From: Branchiostoma floridae
Lineage: Eukaryota > Chordata > Leptocardii > Amphioxiformes > Branchiostomatidae
DNA: 64,000 nucleotides
Assembly: GCF_000003815.2 (NCBI RefSeq)
Contig: NC_049984.1
Span: 10,400,460 to 10,464,459 of the forward strand
Direction: 5' to 3'
Shown here: positions 1-10,800 of the stretch, in pieces
Layout: each line of letters opens with the position of its first letter
Numbering within the stretch: the first letter of the stretch is position 1
Program-made: the position numbers and the translations under genes
The notes under the pieces: model-generated
What the model was told of the DNA's origin: nothing
What the model saw: only the letters and a program-made list of their open reading frames with translations
Database searches by the model: none

Positions 1-1
1 A

Positions 2-738
2 GCAGACTGCGGCATGTGCAAGAGGGGGTTTCGCGGTTCGAACTGCACCGAGACAAAAATTCTGATCAGGAAGAACGTTCTGAATCTAACAGCAGAGGAG
101 AAGGCCAAGTTTATCGCTTACATCAACAACACCAAGTACGCACAAATTCAATATGTGGCGGCAAGCGAATCCTACGCGAATGCAAGCATCGTCCCCCAGT
201 TTAGGAACGTCTCTGCATATGATTTCTTTGTCTATCTGCAATATTACGCGGGCGTCCATTCATTCCCTAGTGGTCTTGACTTTTCTCAGGGTAGTGCGGG
301 CTTCGCTACGTGGAATCGCGCCTTTTTGGTGGCATTCGAACTGGCGGTCCAAGTCGTGAACGCTGACTACGATTTCGCGTTGCCGTACTACGACTGGACC
401 GAGTCGTCGTCGTGCAACAGTTCCAACGTCTGCAGCAATGACCTTGTGGGTGCGAACAACGCGAGCGGGATGCTGGACGACATGTCGGTGTTTTCCCGCT
501 GGAACACCGTGTGTGCCCCGTCCAACACGACAGGGGCTAAGCCCTGCGACGTGAACGTGGACACCGGGCCAATCATCCGAAAGGCAGACGGTAGTCTTCC
601 AGCAAAAAAGGAAGTGAATTTTGCTCAGAGGCTCACCACTTTTGACAAAGCCGGTTACAACAAGACGTCCGACTGTAGCTTCCGGAATCTTCTGGAGGGA
701 TTTGTGAATACAGGAACAGGCATACACGACCCTGGCAG
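2..738 (+). CDS. Tyrosinase-like exon: EGF end, CuA region, first part of CuB region
   Basis: The open frame runs from codon 2-4 to the donor cag|GTACGC (GT at 739-740) and leaves phase 2. An upstream exon is expected because the Cys-rich module is cut at the window edge; the ATG at 14 is internal. CuA positions are CAA (Gln) 239-241 in LQYY, CAG (Gln) 287-289 in FSQGSAGF and AAT (Asn) 314-316 in TWNRAF, where active family members have His. Surrounding structural residues (YDFFV, LPYYDW, CNSSNVC) are well kept. Confidence 0.9.
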
Positions 739-2153
739 GTACGCACACATAAACCGTGACCCAATCAGACATGTAGAACGGTGAAGAAAGATACATCTAC
801 ACATATATGAATGTTTTGTATATAAAGAGAGGCTGATAAAGAATTCGGATTACGTATAAGACAATCGATAACTTTGCGAATGAATCGTGTATAGCGAAGA
901 CAAAATAAAAGAAACTGATATTGTTTTACCGATGCCGATATTGTAGATGTCTGTACTCATCTTTTAAGAATATAAACATACAATTAAGGTCCTTCATTCA
1001 TTCACCCATCCATTCAGTCATTCATTTTTTCAAGATATTGAAAATCCCATGCCTCCGAGAAATATCAAAAGTTTTTTTGTGATTTTATTATTGCCATATA
1101 TCAGTAGCCTTTTCAAGCGCTATAGCAGTTGATGTTCCACAAGTCCTAAGCCACCCTGGTCACTGACCTTGTCTGCCAGGCAAGGACCAAGGTGAATGAC
1201 TTAAATTGTCATATTTCTTCGGCGATCGGAACTACCCACATACCAAAATTCATACAAATCAATCGAAAGGATCTTGAGATATAGGCGCAAACACACCACG
1301 AAAAAATGATACCCATGCATGTCGGAGGTTAAACTCCTTCCCGGAGGCAACTAGGGTGGGAATGACAGGGTTGGTTGTTGTTGTTTGGCTCCATGCCCAT
1401 TTTTTTCTGAAGCAGACCGTAACAGGACCAGCTGCGATTGGAAACGTGTTCTATATCGCTGTTCTATGATTCCTCAGGAGATACCTGAACGAGCAGGTGC
1501 ACCAAAGCCTGGGCGGGACAGGAGGGACCATGTCTCAACTGTGGCAGGCGTCCAACGATCCCATCTTCTATCTGCACCGATGTTTCATGGACCGCATCTT
1601 CGAGAAATGGATGCGGAGACACAAGTGAGGGTCGGACGTTTATAGACTAGTCTCTACCACGCTGCAGAGGTTGCTGGATAAAAAAAAGTAGGAATTGGCC
1701 AATAGACTGAATGAAAGTTGCTAAGTTGCAAAATTATCGTCTATGGCAGGCTAATTCTATTGAGTATTGTCCAATCTACATTTTTGTTAAATTCCTACTA
1801 TTTTTCCAGCGGCCTATGGGGTCTGGTAGAGACTTATTAGGTTAGTCTCTACCTGTGGAATGATGCTTGCAACCCTTACTGCAGTACTGCAAAATGCCTG
1901 GTTTATTCTTACCTATTGTTATTTCTTCCTGTTGTTAACACTTTGTTGGTTTAAGGAAGAAGAGAAGATGAAAATGATTATTTCTCTTTAGTGTTTCCGT
2001 TGACGCCGCCCTTCCCGAGTCTGGCGCCGCCCCAGGCCACAACCGCCATGAAAACATCGTCCCGCTCTTCCCGCCCATCTCACACGCTGCTGTGTACAAG
2101 AGATCCACCGCATTGGGATACGACTATGCTGATATCAGCAGCAACGGTATGGC

Positions 2154-2233
<80 letters not shown>

Positions 2234-2799
2234 TTTTATACATATGTCTGTAGGCGTGTCTGTCTGTCTGTGTGTGAGTGTGTGCGTATGCGCGTGTTTC
2301 TGTGTGTCTGTGTGTTTGCGGATATTTGCAGTCAATATGACGTAAGAAGTGGCTTGTGATGATATTTGGTAGGCGGGTACATGTACGTTTTGGGAAGACG
2401 AAGGCAAAGGTCGATTTTGGACCCCCTGGTGTATGGCCTTGGTATTGAAGCTGAACTTGCGGTTTTTATATCTTTTGTCCTGGACATTCTGTTGTTTGCT
2501 TACACTGTGATGAAGCTAGCATCAGACATTTGTGAAGTTGTAATATGATAAGGTTATAAGAGAATAATTTACCGTCCACAGGAATGAGTGGCAGTAACAT
2601 TGGGCCCGACGACTGCCCTGTCCTCCCGACTACTACACCCATGATGACTACTACACCCGTGACCGCCGCAGGCCCGGAGCCTGCCCACATCACCGCAGGG
2701 CTGATAGTGGGCTTCTGTGTAGCGGCTGCACTAGGTATTGCAGCTCTAGGGATGCTTGCCTACTGCATAAAATCTTATACAAGCAAGCCTGCCCCTTAA
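2..2799 (+). CDS. Tyrosinase-family membrane protein, 3' portion (predicted pseudoenzyme)
   Basis: Four exons (2-738, 1478-1624, 1992-2146, 2582-2799) join in continuous phase 2/2/1 with GT-AG introns and end at TAA 2797-2799; the gene begins before the window. In order the protein shows the end of an EGF-like Cys-rich segment ([13 protein letters not shown]), the central tyrosinase domain ([40 protein letters not shown]), the post-domain GYDY motif, a Thr-rich stalk, one transmembrane helix and a short cytoplasmic tail. This is the layout of TYR/TYRP1/DCT-type type I membrane proteins. What is odd is that the CuA histidines are replaced by Gln, Gln and Asn, and two of three CuB histidines by Asn and Arg. 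Many N-glycosylation sequons are present. The family call is firm. Loss of oxidase activity is inferred from the missing ligands, and the true substrate or role is unknown. Confidence 0.9.
739..1477 (+). other. Intron between tyrosinase-like exons
   Basis: A 739-base AT-rich intron. At about 990-1030 it holds a degenerate CATTC-type simple repeat. Nothing coding is recognised. Confidence 0.7.
1478..1624 (+). CDS. Tyrosinase-like exon: CuB region
   Basis: The acceptor tcctcag (AG 1476-1477) and donor caa|GTGAGG (GT 1625-1626) bound the exon. It continues the frame from the first exon by supplying the last base of an Arg codon. It encodes [17 protein letters not shown] and [19 protein letters not shown]. 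The first CuB His position is Asn (1488-1490), the second His is kept (1500-1502) and the third is Arg (CGA 1578-1580). There is a GGTGGT duplication before MSQ. Confidence 0.9.
1625..1991 (+). other. Intron between tyrosinase-like exons
   Basis: A 367-base intron with canonical ends. I see no gene or repeat in it. Confidence 0.75.
1992..2146 (+). CDS. Tyrosinase-like exon: post-CuB segment with GYDY motif
   Basis: The acceptor ctctttag (AG 1990-1991) and donor acg|GTATGG (GT 2147-2148) bound the exon. The frame gives [18 protein letters not shown] and then [12 protein letters not shown], matching the segment after CuB in TYR-family proteins (GHNR and GYDY signatures). It enters phase 2 and leaves phase 1. 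A long TG repeat starts only about 10 bases into the following intron. Confidence 0.88.
2156..2232. repeat. (TG)n microsatellite
   Basis: An uninterrupted TG/CA dinucleotide run of about 77 bases directly downstream of a splice donor. Imperfect TG/TCTG sequence continues to about 2325. Confidence 0.98.
2335..2500. repeat. Dispersed repeat R1, copy 1
   Basis: It shares ordered blocks with 5579-5868: TGATATTTGGTA, TTGGGAAGAC, AAGGTCxATTTTGG, CCCCTGGT and TATCTTTTGxCCTGGA. I infer a diverged interspersed repeat. Class is unknown and no terminal repeats are visible. Confidence 0.6.
2582..2799 (+). CDS. Tyrosinase-like last exon: stalk, transmembrane helix, tail
   Basis: The acceptor ccgtccacag (AG 2580-2581) joins in phase to give Gly and then [16 protein letters not shown] Thr/Pro-rich stalk follows, then a hydrophobic helix ([19 protein letters not shown]) and a short tail KSYTSKPAP before TAA. 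This is a type I membrane anchor of the kind that places TYR-family proteins in melanosome-like membranes. No dileucine sorting motif is visible in the short tail, unlike the pigment-cell enzymes. Confidence 0.88.
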
Positions 2800-4714
2800 G
2801 GGTAGGGATTCAATGGTAAAGTTAGGAGGTATGTCTGCTATTAGAATTGTATATAAAGCTAAAGGATAAAGTGGTCATTGAAAATGTAAATCACTAAAAC
2901 GTCATGCATTTCATCCGTGTGCTTTGTTTTTATAAGATATGGGGATTCTAAATTTGATAAGCGACGTAAAGCGTCAAAACAAGCTTAACTACCAGATATC
3001 ATTAGTCATATTTGTATGATTATAATATGAAACTGGCTTATAGTATACCGGAAACGTAACTACTTCCTTTCAATAATACTGTTTTACTTATCAATTTATT
3101 ATAATCTGTAAAGAAAGCCACACAATTTTATATATAAATGAGACTTGGTACCATGGTATGATGTTCAAAAATAGACACTTTAATACTCGAAAATACCGGA
3201 GTGACTCACAATTAATTCAACGTCGCAAGGTGTAACAATAGTTTCTACGCCAGCTTTAACAAACGTTTGGATAGTTGTTTACAAGTAGTAGTATAGTTAG
3301 CAACCATGTGTACATGTGGAATGGGCATCTCTCGATCTGTTATAGTTCTGTATTGACCTTAGTTACATACAGGTAAGCAGCGTTTGTTTAGTTTACTTGC
3401 TGATCAGTATGTTAACATGTCTGTTTGCAGCAACTGAAAAGAGTCTATAGCCTTGTTGTGTTTTTTTCCGTTCCTGTACATTGATACGATTCTGTGCATT
3501 TCGAAGCCACGAACATCTAGGCCTGTCTGGAAATCTTAATAGCGCGTTAATAAGCTATTTCTCGATGTTGTCGGTTTAAAGTAACGCAAACAAGCTCTAT
3601 GTAGGTTATTGTTTTATAAACTTTGCGGAAACAGAACCAGTGGAACTGAACATGTCTTGCGGACGTACACCTTGTAGCGACTCCTACATGTATGAAACAC
3701 CTGTTTCTCTTTGAAGCCATAAAACCTGCAACAGGACACGTTTCTATAGTATGTGATTTTGCAATGCCTCAAGCGATAATCACTGGCACTACAGGTAGTG
3801 CAAAACAACAACACGTAAGGCCATATTGATTCTATAGCATGAGTGACATCCAGCTCGCATCAATTTTCGTCCGTTTCCCCCCAAAAAGTTTTACCGTAAT
3901 ATGCAAACGAAAAGTGATATCGCAGTGACATGAAGACGAACACTGATATCGTAGAATGCCAGAGTGAATTCAAAACAAAAGATGAAATTGTGAAGAAAAA
4001 ACAAAAGGGAAGAATCTGTTGTTTGGTACATCATACTCTATGTGCTTAGTCATTTGTTTAACCAACCCTCCAGACCAAGTTTATCAATTTTATTAAATGC
4101 AACGTTTTTCGCCAAACTTTCTTTTGCGCGATCGCTCGTTTCAGTGTTTTTGTTCTTAGAGGATGTCAGCCATGCCAGCAAATCAACACGGCCCAATTAA
4201 CATTATGGAGCGCAAGTTTGAAAACTACACACAAAGGACATTGCAAGATTTGTGTGTACCTCACTTGTTTCAATCAAGAAAAAAGACTATACCGCTGGTC
4301 ATTTCAACACGACCACAACATTTGTCAGTGTTATTTGTACAAATAAAAAGACAGAACGGAATTTTACAGCCCAGATGTAGGGCCTCTCTATAGCCTCTCT
4401 AATAACCATCATGAGGGTATGACCCTTCAAGTCACCATACACCTTGTCAAATAGATCTATCGTCTTCCCACAAGTCACAGAAGTGCTATGTCGGAAAGAT
4501 ACATGTGCTACTTTTCCAATCCAGTCTCTATAACCATGCTGAATAAACGTTCGTCTCGTAGATATGTCATTCACTACACAAGTACTGTGCATCAGCGCAG
4601 TCTAGCGACATAGTGTGAGGCTGCAATCAGCCGTACCAGAGAAGCTTTGTACAGGTACATTGACACCCTCTAGTACTTATCGTCAATCGTTGACAACATA
4701 CAGGTGCCTGGAAA
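2800..4714. other. Convergent intergenic region, both 3' UTRs
   Basis: A 1.9-kb AT-rich stretch between the stop codons of the plus-strand tyrosinase-like gene and the minus-strand CAP gene. It must contain both 3' UTRs. No convincing coding sequence is seen. For the minus-strand gene a candidate polyadenylation signal lies at 4089-4094; no canonical AATAAA was found close downstream of the tyrosinase-like stop. Confidence 0.6.
4089..4094 (-). terminator. Candidate polyadenylation signal for CAP gene
   Basis: TTTATT on the plus strand is AATAAA on the minus strand, about 620 bases after the CAP-gene stop. Position and strand fit, but transcript evidence is lacking. Confidence 0.35.
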
Positions 4715-4839
4715 TCACAATGCGACTATCTTCATCAATGATATGAGGACAAACAGCACCAGACTGGTACCCATGGGCACTGCCGTACTTCTCGGTCCGG
4801 TCGTCTCTGACATACTCTCCTCAACAACGTCCTCATGTT
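4715..4839 (-). CDS. CAP gene exon 9: acidic linker and C-terminal hydrophobic segment
   Basis: Acceptor tgttattgcag. Joined to exon 8 it gives QHEDVVEESMSETTGPRST, then a hydrophobic end (GTSLVLFVLISLMKIVAL) that runs to the TGA at 4715-4717. Small residues upstream of a terminal hydrophobic stretch with no cytoplasmic tail suggest a GPI-attachment signal; the Lys near the end is atypical, so a short membrane anchor is the alternative. Confidence 0.82.
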
Positions 4840-7800
4840 CTGCAATAACAAATAAAACAAGTTGCTATATTAGAAGTTGTTGGAAATAGTATTTGATAGC
4901 TAGTCGCCATATGCCCATGTGAATAGGTCATTCTCATTAACATCCCATTGATCAAGTCACTGTGAATCAAGGCTGAAAAACACATATGTAAACGGAACTA
5001 TAGCTAGAGCACAGGACTGTGCGACATGGAATTTCTTGACAGAGAGGAGCAAGGGGCCAGTCCTTGGCCTAAGCACTTAGGCAGGCTGGCATACAAAGCT
5101 GGGAAACTGTTGATCATTTACAGCATATGTCATATTCACAGCACAGTGGCATCCATCTTGGCTACCCTCCAAAAGAACCACTGGGTATTTAGGAACATTT
5201 CCAAAGGTAAAAGGGCTTGAGTCTAGTAAGAGAAATGATATACACAATAAACGTTTGTTAGAGTTGTAAGTGCTGTCCTTACGGCAGTTTTCCCCGTGGA
5301 ACCCGTTCATACACGTGCAGGTGCAGTCGTTCACCGTGTCCAACACTCCGCCGTTGTGACAGATCTTCCCGCCGCAGCAAGTATTCCCGCTGTCTTCAGA
5401 CGCAAACGCTGTGGGAAATATATTTTTAAGTGTTGCGAAGCACTCGTCCGCGTACATTCCAAATAATGACTCTAGTTAGACGGTTCAACGTGGAGATGGA
5501 GACCATGATTATAATAATAATGTTATCGCAAATATATATGTCTCATCGAGCTACTATAGCTAGTTATCTCAATGAAAAATGGAGATACAGTTTTCGGTGT
5601 GTCTGTTTGTCTTGTTTCTGGATTTTTATAGTCAGCATAAGTCAAGTACCCCTGGATGGATAACAATGATATTTGGTATATGGGTAGGTGTTGGGAAGAC
5701 AAGGGTTAAGGTCAATTTTGGGCCCCTGGTATTGGTACTGCAGCAGAAATTCCTTTTTGGTATCTTTTGACCTGGATGTGCCATGGTCTTGATTTTGGGG
5801 TGGGGGGCAGATAGCTTGTAACGTAAGGAATACGTGGTGTATGTTTGGGCCCCCTACCAAGTTGCTCTGGAACTGTAGGGTCGGTTTTTTGTTGGGTTCC
5901 TACTTACCACAGTACCCACACATCTCCCTGCAGCCGGTCTGCAGCATGGATAACCTACTGCAGGCGGCCTGCGGGTAGCCCGGGTTCTCATAGCAGCCTG
6001 CATACGTGTTGTTACACAGATCTGTGGGACACAGGGAGCAATGCGGTCAACATGATCCTCTATACATCACCAGAATATATATACATGTATAGTGATATTG
6101 CAGTGATACACATAAGTTGACCATCAATCCGTTGCTAAAATACCCAACTTGGAACATATTCACACAAAAATGGAATATGTAATATGTGTAATCTGTTATT
6201 CTCTTCTGTGGTTAGAACTTGTACTGCATACGTTTTTACTTTCCTGGGTAACGTTACAAAGGGTCTACAAAGAATACAGAGCATGTATTATCTGAGTAAA
6301 CATACACCACGCAGACAAGAAGGAGTTCTTAATAAAAAGATTTAATTTGAATGTCTTAGTGGATTCTTTTTCATCACTTGTGTATTTCCTTCGTCATATT
6401 CACACACGTAATCATTCCTGGCTAGTCTGTGTTGACCTCTGACCTGCGCAGTCCAGTCCGTCCCAGCCGTCCTTGCAGCTACAGGTGCATGTGTCCGTGT
6501 CTAGCTCACCGCAGTTCTGACACACCAGCGGGCACTCTGCGGGGGAAAACATGTACATGTCACTGATACTCTACAAGGTCCCCATAGAAAAACTATGGGC
6601 ACCTTGTAGGAAAAACAATGGGCACCTCACCGCCATACAGCTGTAGGATGGCGGACAGGGAGTGGCGCCCCTGCCCTTGAGGAGCTTGGCCCTCTCTCTC
6701 CTTCAAATATAATGAAAACCAAATTGCAAAACATGGCAACCACCTTGTCTACACCTTGTCTACCCCTACCGCCACACCGTGTCAGAGACTTCAACCTAAT
6801 GAAGTTGACACGCATCCGGAAGAAGAAGAAGAAGAAGAAGAAACTACTCCCGACGATACTGATAAAATCCGTGCTAGAGGCCTAGAGTAAGTTTCATAAT
6901 GCCGAAAGTGCGGTCTCGGTTGACATGACGTATTGAAGGTCATGAAAGGTCGACGCTAAGGTCTCATTAGAACGGTACTTTCACATTTAAAGGTTGAAAC
7001 GTTCATGTCTATCCGCCAAGAACGAGGAGAGGGAGGTGGTATAATGACACACATGGGACCCTTCAACTCTCCAAGACGGTTTATTTCAAATTCAAACCGA
7101 GCTTGCTAACAGCATTGTTGAAGCTGTTACGTTCAGTTGAAAAGAACTAGTCAAAATGACAGGTTGACATACGGTGAGACCAGACGGTCGCGAGAGTACG
7201 TACGTACGTAACTTTGTACATGTAAGTCTGGCAACTCATGCGTAATGGGTTGGAAAATGTCTGTCTTAAGCTTTTACAAATAGTTCGCCTTGCTACAAAA
7301 TACTAGTAGTTATTTCGGCCAGCACTGCACTTTGGGCAAGTACATGCGCATGCACGTGTATTCCTTTTAGCGAATCCGCCATGCAGAAAGCTGTATTTTC
7401 ACTTCATCATTTAACGTTACTTTAAAATGCACCTTGTAGTGCCTACTAAGATTTTACAAGCAGGCGTCTTCGTGTGCAAATGTACAAGTTTACTCCACAC
7501 CGACAGATGAAAGTCAGCCCTGCTGTAATTTAAAGTTTCTATTTCGGAGTGAAACCAACTGACGCGTGCGTACAGCGGCGGTTTTCTCCTACTTGCAACG
7601 TGATCTAAACCGACCTGTCTGCATGCCCTCACTACACAAAGTCTTCTCTAACGATTTTACAGACTATTTAGCTCACATCCCCTTGTTAAATCTCATTCAG
7701 ATGAGAAAGAAGTCGTGTACAGTTTCATGATCTTGCGTCTTTCGGTTCGAAGTCGCCTATTATTCAACGGAGCTGATGTAGAATATAAGTAAACCTTTTA

Positions 7801-10800
7801 GCTTGTCGCGTTACTTATTCGTGTTTGTCAAGGGAAATTACGTGTTGGCTACTCGTGTGCTAGTGAAAAATTTGTGGAAGACATTGAATGTTGTCAGAAC
7901 AATTAGCATTTCAGGCCAACATCCTGTGTAAAGATAGACGGCAATGTAATGACAGAAGGCAATAGAAAGATACGCCATGCTGGTTGTCGTCAACTAGTGA
8001 AATAGGTGTTTAAAAGCTCCTACGTTTGACTGTACATTCTTAATACGCTTACTGGTGTATCAAATGTACTTACCACAATCTCCGTCTTGGCAATCCACTG
8101 AAACAAAGAGAAAAGACGCAAATGACAAAATTGCAGCCATGTAATACGTTAGTACGTACAAATGTAGCATAAAAATGCGGCACAATCCATCCGTAATTGG
8201 TGGAACATGGCATTTTGATAGAGAATAACATTGCATAATATACAGTAAAAATATGCCAGCCCAGTTGGTTCACATGGGTTTCCTTTCAATACAAGAAGTG
8301 CATAAATATCAAGGCTATGCTTCAGTATTTTGTATGCATCCTGTATTCTCCCAGCTGTGTGCTGGGGCAAGTAATGTCGACAACTTTCAAAGTTTAAGAC
8401 GCCAGGGGCTCGACTCTTCCTTATCTCTTCTCCATTATCGGATGAAGGCGGACGTTAAGGCTAAACTCCCTCAGTAACTTAACATGCTGCGTCTTATCTA
8501 CTGACAGTGCATCATGTCCTGACGGCCGTCCGGCTAAATCAGCATTGATTGCGCCACTGCAATTTCTAATCTCCCTGCTCGCCTCAGTGGTTGGGAGTGA
8601 AGATACTTTGTCTCCGGTACTGTGGACAGTCCCACATATCTGAAATCGAAGTCTATCCTGCGGGAAGACTGACTGTTGGGAACTTGACCCCGAAGTGACT
8701 AATATGTGTGCCAGACGCCGGGAGATGAGGCCAATAGGGGTGACGTGCCCCAGGAAATTGGCATAATTACTTGGAGAGATGAACCTCCAATCCGGAGATT
8801 GCCGTGGACAACTCTCTACTCCCTCCAACAGCGAGCGATAGAACAGTCCCGGCACGGCATGGTATCGGCTAAACTATTGAGCTTTAGATCTGAACGAGTG
8901 TTTTTTGCCTATCAATAGATCTTACGAGCGTTGTAAATTTCATGTGGCTATGTTGTATAGTGTGCTTCGTAAGTAGTCGTAAATAACCTGAACTGAACTG
9001 AAAATAAACAAGAAATGACGATTGAAATAGTTCCAAGAAGAGAAAATAAGTATAAATTTAACATGATTCCGGTGAATTCTCGTTGATCTGCCATAACCCT
9101 TAGTACTGTTCAACAAAAATTGACATTTGTAGAAATTGACATTTGTAGAAATTGCCTGTCTGTCATTTCGAGACGAGATGTACAATTAGAACTGTCAGAA
9201 GATGAGTAGCAATGACGCTGTATCATGGCGTCCCCAGCATCTCTATCACGTGTAGACATCTCCTAATAACACTTCGCTGTACTCTCAATTGCCTTTCTGA
9301 TTACCACCGTGAAGCCAAGTACCTCCCATGATTTCCCCATGGCTCCGTTTTCTTTGTCTGTTTGCGCATGTTAGTCCTGTGGCGCTGACATATAGGTAAG
9401 GGAGTGATTGGATGAGACGCAAGGGTGCTGCAGAAGGGGACGATTACACACTAAATCTCTGAAGAACTTATTTGCACAGCAAAGTTGACAACCTATACCA
9501 CTAGTTGGGCAGTTTCGCGTACTTTGAAAATAGGACAAGTAAGTTTCGTGATCTTTCGTGACAGTATATATATGTATATCCACATTGAAAGCACTCTAAT
9601 GCATGTAAAACACTAAAGTAGAGACAGAAGTGGTAGACAGGCCCCCTGAGCACAATCGATTTCGGTATAAATCAAAGCACCATATTTATTTGTTTGGCTG
9701 GCAGTACAGGCATCCAAGGTTACCCAACTTGCCGTGGCTATTATCAAGCCACCATACATCACTGAATGTACAACTGTGTGTTTTCAAATTTGGTCTTTGA
9801 AATATGCTAAATTCGTAATGCCCAGGTCACATTTACAAACCGGGGGTCGACTGGCCAGCTTTCGGGAACGAAAAGTATGATATGAAACTTTGAAAGATAC
9901 AAAACTACACAAAACGTAAAAAGGAGAGTCGTGGGCAAGATTTATGTTTAGTTCTAGGTATACAGTTTTATTTTTTCGTTTCTTAAAACAGCCCGACCGG
10001 GCCCCGGTTTGGAAATGTGAAGTTAGCCTAATTTGCATGATACACTATGTAGACTATCAAGGAGGTTTGATGTAGCCGAGAACATACATACCGCACAGCC
10101 CGTGGTCGCACCACCCCGCACCGCTGGCGCACTTCGTACAGGCTGTCCCCACTTTGTACGGGGGGACGCCTTGGTGATTCCCGCTGTAAAATATAGACAT
10201 AGATCATCACTGGTCAGAGTTTGCAGATAGATTCCTCTTATCATTAGCTGCAACGCGGACTGGATGACTTGTATTGATTGAGACAAGTCCCTTTCTGGGA
10301 CCTTGGGCCAGTTCGTTCTAATACAGTAACTGTAAAATATATTGCTAATACCCCCTTTCCACTAGGACGGCGCTCCCACCGCGCTCTCTCTGCGACCTAA
10401 AATTTGACATATCACTCAACGAATTGTGTAAAAAGGAAACTAATTTTTTACACTTTCTGTGTTTTGTTGTTGTTGTCTCCTCGGTCACACTTCTACATGC
10501 TGTATGATATACCCAGTGTGTAAGCGAAGGATACAATATCCTATGTAGGTCGCAGTGACAGCGCGTCGCGATCGCCGTCTAGTGGAAAGGGGGCCTAAGA
10601 TTTATTTTTCTAGCCATTTCCCCCTTACTTACAACCCACAAATCAAAGATTATCCTGGCAAATGATACAGCACTATTTACTGGGATCAGCAGAAGCTAAT
10701 CTCAGAAAGTAATTACAAGCAGATTGCAACCTATTGGGCATAACGTGTTTTGCATGATTTAAAGACCCCTGTGTGCTTTAGGCCCCTGGTAGCTTTTTCA

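Larger units (their letters stand above)
2147..2581 (+). other. Last intron of tyrosinase-like gene
   Basis: A 435-base intron. It is dominated by a TG microsatellite (2156-2232), a TGTCTG-rich extension to about 2325, and a copy of a dispersed repeat (about 2335-2500). Confidence 0.75.

Noticed and set aside
260-796. 178-codon minus-strand frame
   Set aside because: It is antisense to the tyrosinase-like exon, whose family match and splice sites explain the open reading.
2135-2407. Open frames on both strands across the TG repeat
   Set aside because: They are produced by the dinucleotide repeat (alternating Cys/Val or His/Thr) and lie in an intron.
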